From NCBI GenBank assembly GCA_040954595.2, contig CM082590.2, positions 4,216,001 to 4,280,000 of the forward strand: a stretch of 64,000 nt of DNA, in the 5' to 3' direction. This DNA is from Balanoglossus misakiensis (lineage: Eukaryota > Hemichordata). The position numbers and the translations under genes are program-made. Shown piece by piece: positions 1 to 11,446 of this stretch (positions are counted from its first letter, which is position 1; every line of letters begins with the position of its first letter). The notes below the pieces were generated by a model that saw only the letters and a program-made list of their open reading frames with translations, was not told where the DNA came from and ran no database searches.

Positions 1-620
1 AAGAATTGTAAATTTCCCGTAAAACTAGTAATTCCGTGTACAGAGGTCAAATACATTTAGGTAAGACATTAGTTTATGGTCACAACATTATATATCTTAC
101 AAATATCGAGTACCTTACAGATATCAAGACCTGGGAATTTCTATCAACGAATGAGTTCAATTACATCTTTTACGTAATATACCTTTATTTTATTGAAATA
201 CGAGGGAGGAGGTGTTGTATATGATGGTTGCTAGTCCTTGTATTTGATCACCTTCATTTGGTCGTGATCTTGAGAGAGATAGTTTCTTCTTTGATTTCTT
301 GGTCTTTCTACAATTTATGTCTTTGTAATTGGACAATTCAAGAATATGGCGATGTGTTGTAAAGTTATAATTGGACAATGCGAATCACGCTATAATGAAT
401 CTTTGATTTCTCTTCTTTCTCAAAGACATATAAACTCTGTTATTTCTTGTCTTGAGTAGAACAACCATCTTGCAGACAACCGTGTGTTGTAACGCCTCTG
501 AACCAGAAATAAAGCCTTTTGACTCCCACTACTTCGGGTCTCAACGAGTCTCTACTTTGGTAGAACCATCTCATATCTTTGCAGCCGCAAAGTTAGAGTA
601 CCAGCTCGTCCAGCCGTAAC
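1..620 (-). mobile_element. nested ~666 bp element, copy 1 (left end outside window)
   Basis: This is the same sequence as 10174-10793. It begins inside the element, lacking about the first 46 bases, and ends with CGTAAC (615-620) followed by AACGTT (621-626), where LINE coding sequence resumes. No transposase is visible. The 62-codon frame at 36-224 is also open in the second copy, but those copies are near-identical duplicates, so this is no evidence of function. The full element is described at 10128-10793. Confidence 0.6.
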
Positions 621-626
621 AACGTT

Positions 627-1247
627 ATGATACCATTACGCTGAGAATTGGCTAGCGTACCTTTATTATAACCTTCATTAAATGCGTCTACTACTATCTT
701 ACCTATATTTTTTCCAAAACACTCGGTAAAATTCTATAGGAAAGCCATCTGGTCCTGGTGTTTTGTTGCTTTTCATTCTGCGCATGGCTTTTAGACATTC
801 CTCCTCAGAAACTTTTCTTTCACACATTAAAGCCTCACTTGCTTTGATCTTAGACTCTATTTTAAGGTCATTTATGTATTTTTTAACTTCACTGTTATTA
901 ACACTTTTGGATTTATAAAGTTCTTCATAAAAAGCCTTTTCTTCTGCTAATATCTCATCTGTCTTTGTAATAACATTAACCATCAACCTGTTTATATGTT
1001 TTGCTCGAGATTTTTTCTTTTCTGGTCCTAGGAAATAGCGACTGTTTCTTTCTACTTCTTCGTACCACTTCACCCTGGATCTAATTTGAATCCCACGTAG
1101 TTTATTTACATATAGCTGAGTTTGTTCCTTCTTTTTGTCTTCATAAATGTTTATTAGGTCTTCCTTTTCCCTGTTATCTCTAAGTAATTTTTCTTCAATT
1201 TCTTTTAGTTGTTCTTGAATTATCCAAAAATAACGTGTCAAAATATT
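627..1247 (-). pseudogene. L1/Tx1-like LINE ORF2 fragment: endonuclease-RT linker and start of RT (copy 1)
   Basis: The frame at 699-1241 (180 codons, minus strand) starts with a Glu/Lys-rich, probably coiled-coil stretch. It continues with the L1-type linker RVKWYEEVERNSRYFLG and then the first RT block, KTPGPDGFPIEFYRVFWKK. Just after this, near 700, one A appears to be missing from a run of A, which shifts the frame. The following block, ending in NGIITLL, is readable in another frame down to about 627. The upstream endonuclease domain is absent, with a stop directly upstream, so the insertion is 5' truncated. The 3' continuation of this LINE copy should lie left of the window. This is a dead fragment; the L1/Tx1 assignment rests on motif order and spacing. 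Confidence 0.8.
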
Positions 1248-2673
1248 CTAGCCGATTTTTGTGGAGCATCTATAATCAATGTGGCGGTATTTGTAAACAA
1301 CCATCCAACTTTGTTTTCTACTATATACAGTGTACTTTAAACTGGTCGTGGTGCGGTCTTTTGTTGGAAGTTTAACAGTGAATTATCTTATAGGGCTTCA
1401 GTTATAAACAGCAGTAGCTTGGTTTGTGAACAAAAGATTTGCTGTTTCTTGTAAATATTTGATTTGTTGTCATGTAAAGAAGGGTTGCGCTTTCCCCTCA
1501 CATTCCTTCTGGACGCAGGATTGTCAGTCTCGGGGGCTTAGGTGGACAAGCTCTGGTCTGCACTCACACTAAAGTCACTTGACTCTGAAATCATACACAC
1601 TATTGATCCCGTTGCCGTTCTTCAAGTCCTACATCGTCGATCAATCCTTACAGTTATTACAGCACCATAAACGTTAGGCAAACTAAATAATCACGCTAAC
1701 AGGGTGGTATGATATCGATACCAGATGCTATTTTGGAGACTGAGATAAAGTTATAAACTAAAAAATTCAACATCAATCTAAAATTTGTGAGCTGAGACAT
1801 GTTTAAAGAAGGGCAATTGACACGTCACCCACACCAAACGCACTGATAAGAACAACAGTATAAGACCCACGTTGACAAAAGTTTAGACGGTTCAGCCTAA
1901 GTTTGGATTTCTAATCCTGTACTACTGTTGTCGTCCCTCTTGTCGCTACCAAGTAAATCGGATTCAACGCCCTCCTATTTGCAACCAAGATAAATGTTTT
2001 TTATTAGTCAACTGCTTGCAAAATCTGCATCTGATTTCAGTTGGAGTAATAACACTTGTAATGTAGATAACAGTTTGCTTGGCAATTGCTTGAAGTTATT
2101 ATTGTCATAGAGAATGACCTTCATCAACACCTTCATCTGATTATATTTGGAGTCAGTGAGACTGTACGTGTACCAGTGTTAATTGTGCCATCTTTATCAG
2201 CAGCGTTCATTCGCATTAATCCTTTTCGACTAGGATTTATTAAAACCAAAACCAGTGTCTATTAAATTTTTCAACCAGTATTGATTTTATTGCTGTTATC
2301 AGCGCTCTCTCAGTGGTACGGAATAAAGCGGTATGGGGGATATTTGTGACATGACAACTATAAAATGTATTCATAAATTTGAAACCACTCAACACATTTT
2401 ATAGCACAGAATGTTTTAGTTGGTAGAGAAATACTCCACCATTCAAACACACAATCAAGCAGCATAAAGAAACACTTCTCAACCAGATCGCGATAAAGTC
2501 AGGATTATCATGAGCTACAATCCATACAGCTGTTTTGCATTCAACACATTGACGTAAACTATTCCCCACCCCCTTGTACAGTTTCTGCGTTGCCAGAGGA
2601 GACCATGTTTTATTTCTCATATTTAGAATTAATCAATTATTCATGGGCCAATTACAGAGTTGACGAAACGGAG

Positions 2674-2744
2674 CCAATCAGAACAGACGTCTTTCTAAAT
2701 GAGTTCACATATAAATTAAACCGTTACTTGTCCAATACTATTTT
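2674..2744 (+). promoter_or_regulatory. promoter-like motif cluster A1 (CCAAT, TATA-like)
   Basis: CCAATCAG lies at 2674-2681, a TATAAATT string follows about 30 bp downstream, and a second CCAAT occurs in GTCCAATAC near 2730. The cluster is a diverged version of the one at 3997-4066 and is repeated at 12926-12996. No transcript or gene start can be tied to it. Confidence 0.25.
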
Positions 2745-3707
2745 ATTTCTACTGCAGATCGCTGCCTTACGTGAATGTTGCATGATTGATTTGGGAATTT
2801 GTTCTACTCTGTTTCGAACTGTGGTGACTGTGCTCGAACCCAGTACAACGGTAAATGCTTCATGCGTGTGAGTACGGATATGTTCCACAGAAGATTACTT
2901 CGAGGACACACTGCACTGTCAACAAGATCGCGTGTCTACATGGCCTCGGAAAAAGTCCTCAGAATTTCGGTAGATTTTCTTTCGAATATCGTTAATGTTG
3001 TGAAGAAATTGCAACTGATCGATTATGGAACATCTATTGAACTTTTTTAAGGGGTGCACCACTTTGCAACGCAAACAAAAAGTGTCGCGATGAAATGTGA
3101 ACTTGTTCATTTCAAACAAAAATAAAGCAAATACGTCCACAAATTACAATGATCATGCATTGCAATACTGTTTTAGATGGTCAGGATATAAACTGAGAAT
3201 TTACTTTTGCAAGCCAACATCATATTTTTATAATGTCAATTAAATTCAAGAAGACCCGTGGCATCATTTCAAAATATTAATTCCTACATACAAACTAATA
3301 ATTGCTAAATTAGCTAACTTTAATCTTATTACACTTACCGCCGAGTTCTGAATGACACGCCGTCAAAGCCACTGGACGTCCACCTGCATACACGGTCAGA
3401 ATAGTCGCTGAATGACAGAGCAGACAACTTTATAGGAACCGCATTGATAACAGCGCCACTTTGCATGGTTTATTGCTTTTCACCACTGCCTTGCACAAAT
3501 GGAATTAAGTCGAAACCACTCAACACCATTTATTGCAACCAATGTTTAGCTTTACGCACACAAAATACCCCTGCTGTTAACCATCAGCATATATAAGTCT
3601 AAATTTTTTCTTCTCTATAAAATGGAAGTATGAATTTCATCAGCTCTTTTGTAACACAAATTGTCCATTCTTTTGTGCATATGTGTATTGGAATGTATTA
3701 TCGTAGC

Positions 3708-3717
3708 GGGGGGGGGG
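3708..3717 (+). repeat. G10 homopolymer
   Basis: A run of ten G. The copy at about 13966 carries a somewhat longer G run, so the tract length differs between the two duplicates. Confidence 0.9.
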
Positions 3718-3996
3718 CTCCTTAAAGATTAAATACTGTTTAATCTATTAATATGTAGCACGTAATGTTTGTTTAGTCTGCAGAAAAACAGTCCACCACA
3801 ATCAAGTATCTACAAACATTTTTCAACCAGACCGCGATAAAGTCAGGAATTATCGTTAGCTACAGCTGTATGGCAAAATATTGTCGCAACTATGGTCCCT
3901 TTAAAGCAACAGTTTCTGAGTTGCCAAACGAGGCCGTCGCTTATTTCGCATGTGTTTAATTATTCATCGGGCAATTTAAGCGCTGGCGAAACGGAA

Positions 3997-4066
3997 CCAA
4001 TCAGAACGTGCGTCTCATAAATGTATCGAAATGCAAATTTAACCGTTACTTTGCCTTGCCGATTGG
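3997..4066 (+). promoter_or_regulatory. promoter-like motif cluster B1 (CCAAT, octamer, inverted CCAAT)
   Basis: CCAATCAG (3997-4004), the octamer ATGCAAAT (4031-4038) and an inverted CCAAT box ATTGG (4062-4066) fall within 70 bp. This combination is known from histone H2A/H2B promoters, but no histone coding sequence is present nearby on either strand. Copy 2 keeps all three motifs (14312-14381). Confidence 0.3.
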
Positions 4067-4246
4067 TATTATTTTTTTCTACCGCAGATCGCTGTCCTGC
4101 GTGAGTGTTTGGTGATTGATGGTGATTCGCTGCTCTGTTTCGGCCTTGGTGAAAATCACAGTTGAGGAGTCGAGTAGTGACCGTGTGTTTATGCATGTGT
4201 TCGTGTCCGCTTATTAGCCGGAGACTTCGGTGGAGTCGCTAAGGTC

Positions 4247-5569
4247 TGACAGTCAATAGGACACCGCTTGAACAAGTACAAAGTAAATCATGACATGTTG
4301 AGTAGAATAGTGTATTTCAAGGGGTATATTTAAGAACATTGGCACAATTTAAAGTCTATAGGCATAATTGTGTGTATATTGGAAAACAACATTCAGACTA
4401 TATTACAGTTCTGAATTCAATCCCTTGTCCACAATCCTATACATGCAGTGACGGGACAGGTATACATTTCAGGCCCTGTCACGAAACTGTGTCTACAGCA
4501 CATTATATAGCTATGTCAGCCCAGCTGTCACATATATTGTGAAAGGCTGGCGCCATACCTGCGTCTCTTTGAAGAAACTCATGTCGGGTCAGAGGTCATC
4601 ATTCATTTATATTGCATGACTCCGGTCTGCCATGTTTATAGACGCATTGTCAGATTGAATACAAAGTAACACAGGCATGTATTTCAACAGGTGTTTTATC
4701 TCAAGCTGGGACCTGCTGCTCATAAAATTTACTTCACAATAAAGCAGCGAAAGAGGTAATACGTGTAACCACTAAAATTATAAATAAAATGGCGTTATGA
4801 GAGACCGGGACTTCTTTGTTATTCGTCACACGTTGGATAACCACGTGTGTCATGAAGAAATTAACTTAACGTTAAGTAGTGCGTAAAACGGATAATCGCT
4901 GAGTAAGTTCAAGGTGGCATTGCATGACAAGTTGTGACTTTTGCCAAATTTTACTTGTTTACATAAATCGGTAGGTCTAATACTGATCCACATTCTGACA
5001 AATGCGTCTTGGCGGAAATGGTGCATAATCACTTTTTCTGAATGAGTCCCCAGCTTAAGAAATAGTTGTCGAAAATGCAAATTGCCGTTTTTCTCAGTTT
5101 TCATTTTCGCTGCTTTTGACAACTTCAGAAGAATTTAGCTTCGCTCTGAGTTGGCCGAATTTGCTCAAATTTTAACAGGGGATTGTGTATGACCCATCTA
5201 ACAATACGAAATTTGTTTTGTCGATAAAGTGTCCCTGGCGGGAATAAACTCTGATTCAATACAACTCACCGTGAATTTGATCAAATTTCCTAAAAATCTA
5301 ACTTTCAAACGCTGATACTCCACAATGGAAGCAGATAACGCAAAACATTTTTTTCTTTTTTTGCACGTTTTGAATGCTATAATATTAGGCCGCATTATTT
5401 CACAATGACTCGAAACTCGTCGATCAAAATCATACTAACGCACAACGTGTGGCCAACGGACATTACGCTCTTTCAGTACGTTCAGATCCTGGTCGCTCAT
5501 AAATCACCGGCTGTGTAGTCCAAAATCCACAGACTACAAACAAATGATTTTCCAGCCTATTTCTGAAAA
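4247..5569. other. unassigned AT-rich DNA
   Basis: I see no gene. Open frames are short, lie on both strands and lack family motifs. The only local structure noticed is an imperfect palindrome near 4829-4852 (CACACGT...ACGTGTG). Confidence 0.6.
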
Positions 5570-6200
5570 AAATGTCAATGCTTATTAAAATGTTGACATA
5601 TCTTAGCCAGACTCCTCCGGAAGCAACTCGCTACACAGCGGAGAGAACAAGGGGTGGACGACCTTTCCTTTGCGAGCAACGCACGGGACATGGGCCTCTA
5701 GTGGAAAGAGGGGATGTACTGTTGGGTTATAGAATGTGTTATCTCTTTGTCAAAGCTTTCAGTCTTCCTATGTTGAACGTAACATTTAAACTTCGCCGGG
5801 ATTTCACAATGCGAAATAATTGTAAATATATGGTCTTTGGAATGAAAGCAGAATAAGTTTGTATTTTGAATGTGGATGTGACCATCAATACTAAAGCTGC
5901 CACCCCTTTGAATATTTCTACAGCCTACGTTGATCACCTGATCAAACTGTTACCAACATGGCTATAATTCCGCGATCCGGAGGCAATAGGTTAAAATTTC
6001 TGGCCGTGAAATTTTTTATCTCGGCGCGCGCATCTTTTCAAAGCTTTGCTTTTTTTTTAAAGTATGCGTGTATGTTTGACCGGTATCGCGTTGCAATTTG
6101 GTAATGTGACAATATATTGACTCCTTGCTGCACAACTCAAAAAATGAAAAATTGTGGCTACATTACCTGAATACAACGCGATATTGGTAAAACTTGTTGT
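5570..6200 (+). mobile_element. hairpin-ended dispersed element, copy 1 (left end approximate)
   Basis: It aligns by eye with 28925-29557. Shared blocks are a CpG-rich segment containing an acacggg/acgggac motif, a block around AATG.GGATGTG.CCATC, a CTCGGCGC block, and a terminal hairpin ending in CCTAAAT. The hairpin arms are 6079-6107 and 6160-6188. The outermost left-arm sequence present in copy 2 seems lost here. No transposase is encoded; the frames at 5572-5856 and 5698-5937 are overlapping and unconvincing. Confidence 0.55.
6079..6188. repeat. terminal hairpin of the element, copy 1
   Basis: The left arm contains TATCGCGTTG and GGTAATGT; the reverse complement of the right arm contains the same two strings. 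Both differ from copy 2, which has TAACGCG and GTGATGT in its two arms. Confidence 0.65.
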
Positions 6201-6289
6201 AATATCTCCTAAATAATCCCCATAATGTAAAATGGACATGGGACTCGCAAGAAATGACAGGTGTACAAGGGATGTTGGAGTGTCCAAGG

Positions 6290-7573
6290 AATGTGTCGTT
6301 TAGGATAGACTCAGAAACGCGACAACACCCACTTTGCAATGTAAACAAAAATGCCGACATGCACTGTGAACTCGCACCTATAAAACAAAGATAAGGCAAA
6401 TGCGTCCATCATGAATAATGCTCGTTCGTTAAAATAATGTTTTGAGATGTTCTGGATTTTAATTAAGAATTTCCTCTTCGTCTTCGTTTTATAATGTCGA
6501 ATAAAATCAAAGTCTTGTTGCATAATGTCAAAAATCGTACAAAAAAATCATTATTTTAAAATGATCTAACTTAAGTCTTGAACTCCTTACTCTCCACATA
6601 GAGTTCTGAATGGCACGTTGTCAAAGACACTAGACGTCGACCTGCAAAGGAACCGCGTTGATAACAACGCCACTTTGTGTCGTTTACCGCTGTCCCCTAG
6701 TGCCTCGCACAAAAGGAATTCAGTCGAAACCACTCGACGTCAATTATTGCAACCAGTGTTTATCTTTACACCCAAAAAAACACACTAGCTGTAAAATATA
6801 AACATATAAAGCTATATAGTCCACATTTGTTCGTCCCTAAATGTGTATTTTATACCCTTCAGCTGTCTTGTAATGTTAATTGTCGATTCGTGTATGTTGG
6901 AATGTATTAGCGTAGCCGGGAGCATTTCTGGAATTTCAGATTAAAGAAAACAAATGAGATTAACTATAAAATATAAAATTCCGCACAAAGGGGGACTGAA
7001 GAGGCTCTCCAATCAAGAATTTGTGAGGCGAGACATGTTTGAAGGGCAATTGACACATGACCCACAACACACGCACTGATAAGAACAACAGTATCAGACC
7101 CACGTTGACAAACAGTTTTAGACAGGTCAGGTCAATTTTTGAGATTTCCATCCCTGTACCATGTTGTCCCCTCTCTGGGCGCACACCAAGTCAACCGGAT
7201 ACAACGCCCTCACATGTGCAACGAATGTAAATGTTTTTTTTTTTCCGGCAACTGCTTGCAGAATCTGGCCTCCCCATGCATTTGATGACATTTGGAGTCA
7301 GTGAGACTCCATGTGTGCCAGTGTTACTTGTGTCATATTTATCACCACCATTCATCCGCATTCATTCATCTTTTTGACTATATTGATTAAAACATAGATC
7401 AGCCACTATTAATTTTTACGGCAGCATTTTGTGCGTTGCCAGAATTGGTCTTGGTTTAATTCACACGTTTATAATTATTAATAGGACAGTTCCAGCACTG
7501 GCGAAACAGGGCCAAACAGAACGTGCGTCTGATAAGTGTGTTCAGTAAATTAAACTGTCACTTTGCCTACAGC
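6290..7573. repeat. third, more diverged copy of the ~2.4 kb unit
   Basis: 6290-6940 resembles 3050-3710: the 'ccactttgcaa' block, 'gagttctgaatg.cac', 'accgc.ttgataac' and 'tgtattggaatgtatta'. 6963-7560 resembles 1780-2720: 'ttgtgag..gagacatgtt', 'cgcactgataagaacaacag' and 'ggagtcagtgagact'. The second half breaks off at 7573, exactly where the LINE tail begins, so the LINE inserted into this copy. Its CCAAT box is decayed (CCAAAC). Confidence 0.65.
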
Positions 7574-7774
7574 CGAGTATTTTATTTTATTTTATTTTCT
7601 TTAAAGTAGTGTTTATTCAACTCAAATTAACATACATTTTTACATCCCACTCAATTAACATACATTTATACACATGCGTCTGTTAAGGGCAAAATCCAAC
7701 TTTACAATGTTTCTGTTCATTATCAATATTACAAATACATATAATTATGGTGAACTCTATAGTAATTTTACATC

Positions 7775-10127
7775 TCAAAGAAGACTTAGACACACTTGAA
7801 TTTGTCCATCCTGTTTTATCTGTTGAAAGTACGTTAACTCATCTATTAATAATCGCCGTATGTGATTTTCGTTAATCATTCTTGCTTTGTATACACAAAA
7901 AGTTGCCACCATTATGATCATATTTAGTGATTCTAGATTGTCGCATTCCATCATGTACCCAAATACAATATGCTTCCAAATTAGCTTTATATTTATGTTG
8001 TACACATTATTAATAAGAATGTTCAGTCTTTACCAAAACTGCTTCACAACCGAAAAGAAAATGTATGCAGTTATCCGTACATTTACATAGTTTACAATTC
8101 GGGTTGTCTGCTTTCTTCAATTTCCACAGATTTAAACCGTGTTTGATTTTGTTATAAAGTAAAAGATAACTAAATTGGGCAATGTTGTTAACACCCATGT
8201 CTTTTATTTTAATTTTCATTATTAACGCCCAGTTTATGTGTTCTATATCATATCTTCTGGACCAAAATGCCGGCGCATATGATTTCACTCAGGGCTGCCT
8301 TTCTGTCTACAATATGCCAATAAAAATCTTTGCATAAAAAATCATGTACATCTTCGTATTTCCCTGTGTGATCTTTTCTCATTATTGGCTTTATATCTCG
8401 ATTTACACACAGAAAGTTCTTAGCAGACATCATACTTCTCTCCTACTCGTTTGGTATGGCTTTTTTCAGTATTAGATACTGTGTTTTATTACATATGTAC
8501 CGTCGATTACTTGCACCGAGCGCGCGCGTAACATCGGTATTTGCACTCAGTGCAATACCAAAAACATTATGCCATACATGTATGCAAATGAGTGGCCTGT
8601 TCACGAAACAAGCAATATCATTCCGCGGTCTCATTTCTTTCATTTTCGGTCTTTTTTTTCAAAATGGGATCAACATATATAATAAATTTAATAAAACACC
8701 TTTTGAAACAAATCTGAGACATACATTATGTTGTAGTCAATCCATTCAGTAAAAAACAAGAATCTATTATTACATGTTATATGTTGATTTCCCCAAATAA
8801 CTTCCTCTCCAATATTGTTCGGAGACATTTTAACCTTGTTGTTATTCATGACAATATCGTACCAGCTAAATAGAACATTTCTGAAAAAGTTTGACATGTT
8901 TCTCGTAATGAAAGTTAGGCCTCTTTTGTCCAAATTGTAAGAGAAGATATTTTCGATCCCTCCGAAATCTTTGAAATAAAAATCAATCACTGCTTTCCAC
9001 GTGTCAGAATTGGCTTTCATGAGCCGTTCCACCCATCTACATTTCAGTGCCTTCACCATTGACCTGATAACAATCATTTGTACCCCTCCCTTTTCATATT
9101 TATTTATAATGATTTCTCTCTTAATCTTCCCTTTTTCCCACTCCATAAAAAATCATAGAACAAACTACTTAATCTATTTACCACGGCATCAGGAATGTCA
9201 ATCATCGATGCCAAATATGTTATTTTCGACATGGCTAAACATTTAATAATCGTGATTTTTCCAAAAATTGACAAATATATTTTCTTCCATGAATCTAAGA
9301 GTGTTTCAATTCTGTCAATCTTAGTATCCCAATTTATCTTCCTTACCTCCTCTTTAAAACGTGCATATCCAAAATAAACACCCAATACTTTAATTGGTTT
9401 ATCAGGCCATGAAATCAAGCCAAGGTTGTTCTTAGCTTTCCAGCCTCCTAGTTTTAAGCCTTCAGTCTTGTCTCTTTTTAGTTTCAAACTAGAATACTTC
9501 CCATACTCATCAATCAAGTTAAGTAAACGCATGAGAGATCTTTCTTTGCTTATGTATACCTGCATATCATCAGCTAATTGTGTGATCTTAACTTTATAAT
9601 TATTAACTTTGTAACCCTCTATTTCGTCATCATTTCTAATTACAGTTGCACGAATTTCTGCTACTATTAGAAATAAAATCGCAGACAGGGGACATCCCTG
9701 TCAAATACCCCTTTGTAGATTAAAAAGTTACGTTATCCAACCATTATTTATGACGGAACTATTACAATGGAATAGATAGTCTTAATCCATGTTATAAAAG
9801 AATGACCTAATCCAAATTTTTCCAGTGCTAAGAACATAAAATTATGTTCGACAGTATCAAATGCCTTACAAAAGTCAAGGAACAAAATTGCTCCCCCTTT
9901 CTTACGTTTCTCCGAGAAGTCAATAATATCCTGAATAAGCCGAACGTTTTGGCCACTAAAACGTCCTTTAGTATAGCCAACTTGGTCAGTACTAATCAAC
10001 TTAGGTATAACCTGATTTAATCTATTGGCTAACACGCATGATGATATTTTTTAATCATAATTGAGCAGCGATATGGGCATCTACTTTTTTAGATTAAGCC
10101 TACACTTCTTTTTTATGTATTAACGTT
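7775..10127 (-). pseudogene. LINE ORF2 relic: RT core to C-terminal Cys/His motif
   Basis: Read 5' to 3' on the minus strand, the relic first shows PISLLNYD with a stop replacing the next codon (about 10048). The frame at 9748-10035 follows, containing the RT catalytic block FLDFCKAFDTVEH. Next comes RGI-stop-QGCPLSAILFLIVAEI, with a TGA at 9701-9703. Then QLADDMQVY carries the catalytic Asp pair near 9566. The frame at 9104-9565 continues the RT thumb, and a frameshift around 9104-9146 leads into 8688-9146. Further shifted frames (8443-8643, 8248-8433) lead to 8010-8288 with CKLCKCTDNCIHFLFGC at 8046-8096, the cysteine/histidine motif typical of L1/Tx1 C-termini. At least two stops and several frameshifts make it non-functional. 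Confidence 0.85.
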
Positions 10128-10793
10128 GTTACGATATATAAAAATGGGAAAATTGAAGAATTTCAATCGCATTAAAGAATTGTAAATTTCCCGTAAAACT
10201 AGTAATTCCGTGTACAGAGGTCAAATACCTTTAGGTAAGACATTAGTTTATGGTCACAACATTATATATCTTACAAATATCGAGTACCTTACAGATATCA
10301 AGACCTGGGAATTTCTATCAACGAATGAGTTCAATTACATTTTTTACGTAATATACCTTTATTTTATTGAAATACGAGGGAGGAGGTGTTTGTATATGAT
10401 GGTTGCTAGTCCTTGTATTTGATCACCTTCATTTGGTCGTGATCTTGACAGAGATAATTTCTTCTTTGATTACTTGGTCTTTCTACAATTTATGTCTTTG
10501 TAATTGGACAATTCAAGAATATGGCGATGTGTTGTAAAGTTATAATTGGACAATGCGAATCACGCTATAATGAATCTTTAATTTCTTTTCTTTCTCAACG
10601 ACATATAAACTCTGTAATTTCTTGTCTTGAGTAGAACACCATCTTGCAGACAACCGTGTGTTGTAACGCCCCTGAACCAGAAATATAGCCTTTTGACTCC
10701 CACTACTTCGGGTCTCAACGAGTCTCTATTTTGGTAGATCCATCTCACCTCTTTGCAGCCGCAAAGTTAGAGTACCAGCTCGACAGCCATAAC
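10128..10793 (-). mobile_element. nested ~666 bp element with 6 bp target-site duplication (complete copy)
   Basis: It splits the LINE coding sequence. AACGTT flanks both sides (10122-10127 and 10794-10799), and the element runs from GTTACG to C(A/G)TAAC, a 6 bp terminal inverted repeat. The right end is CATAAC here and CGTAAC in copy 1, consistent with CpG decay. Removing the element and one AACGTT rejoins the LINE reading frame as an ITLI block followed by KKE, which supports a clean insertion. A small hairpin (CTTTGC-AGCC-GCAAAG) lies about 30 bp inside the right end. No transposase is visible, so it is presumably non-autonomous. The superfamily is unknown; few eukaryotic DNA transposon groups make 6 bp duplications. 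Confidence 0.65.
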
Positions 10794-10799
10794 AACGTT

Positions 10800-10986
10800 A
10801 TGATACCATTACACTGAGAATTGGCTAGCGTACCTTTATTATAACCTTCATTAAATGCGTCTACTACTATCTTACAAATGTTTATTATGTCTTCCTTTTC
10901 CCTGTTATCTCTAAGTAATTTTTCTTCAATTTCTTTTAGTTGTTCTTGAATTATCCAAAAATAACGTGTCAAAATATTCTAGCCGA
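10800..10986 (-). pseudogene. LINE 5' fragment, copy 2, with internal deletion
   Basis: This is the same linker start as 1150-1247, joined directly to the VVDAFNEGYNKGTLANSQ block. The RT block 'GPDGFPIEFY' present in copy 1 is missing, so copy 2 suffered a ~440 bp deletion after or around the duplication. Confidence 0.8.
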
Positions 10987-11446
10987 TTTTTGTGGAGCAT
11001 CTATAATCAATGTGGCGGTATTTGTAAGCCAACCATCCAACTTTGTTTTCTACTATATACAGTGTACTTTAAACTGGTCATGGTGCGGTCTTTTGTTGGA
11101 AGCTTAACAGTGAATTATCTGTTATGGCTTTAATAATAAAAAGCGGTAGCTTGGTTTGTGAACAAAAGATCTGCTGTTTCTTGTAAATATTTGATTTGTT
11201 GTCATGTAAAGAAGGGTTCCGCTTTCCCCTCACATTCCTTCTGGACGCAGGATTGTCAGTCTCGGGGCTCATGTTGACAAGCTCTGCAGGGTTGCACTCA
11301 CAAAATAGTCGCCAGACTCTGAAATCATACACACTGTTGATCCCGTTGCCGTTCTTCAAGTCCTACACCGTCGATCAATCCTTACAGTTTTTACAACACC
11401 ATAAACGTTAGGCAAACTAAATAATCACGCTAACAGGGTGGTATGA

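Larger units (their letters stand above)
1248..4246. repeat. ragged segmental duplication, copy 1, built from a diverged ~2.4 kb unit
   Basis: This matches 10987-14563 almost base for base over long stretches. For example, the frame at 2590-2871 recurs at 12842-13123 with only a few changes. Homology stops at about 4246, shortly after GGAGTCGCTAAGG. Two differences stand out: copy 2 carries ~560 bp (11447-12008) absent here at about 1727, and each copy has scattered substitutions. Inside the copy, the same sub-blocks recur in diverged form: 2383-2870 resembles 3740-4200, and both resemble 7440-7570. This points to an old tandem array. The open frames here (2399-2620, 2590-2871, 2799-3050, 2919-3140) overlap on both strands and resemble no family I know. 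Confidence 0.75.
7574..10986 (-). mobile_element. 5'-truncated L1/Tx1-like LINE, interrupted by a nested element
   Basis: The sense strand is minus. The 3' end at 7574-7600 has an (AAAAT)n-type tail, read as TTTTA repeats on the plus strand. Coding relics run 7775-10127, are interrupted by 10128-10793, and resume at 10800-10986. AGCCGA just before the tail (about 7569) and again after the 5' break (10981-10986) is a candidate 6 bp target-site duplication. The element is many-fold inactivated. The part at 10800-10986 lacks about 440 bp that copy 1 retains at about 704-1144. Confidence 0.75.

Noticed and set aside
2590-3050. Open frames at 2590-2871 and 2799-3050 (with 12842-13123 and 13051-13293) as genes conserved between two copies
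   Set aside because: The similarity comes from a recent duplication of the whole region; the frames overlap each other and promoter-like motifs, and no family is recognised.
3900-4200. A histone gene behind the CCAAT/octamer cluster
   Set aside because: No histone coding sequence or 3' stem-loop was found on either strand nearby.
4226-4290. A tRNA-like or SINE head around GGAGTCGCTAAGG (also about 14540 and 14870)
   Set aside because: There is a faint resemblance to an A box, but no convincing B box at the right distance.
7775-10127. An active LINE reverse transcriptase
   Set aside because: Motifs are recognisable but several frameshifts and at least two stops interrupt them.
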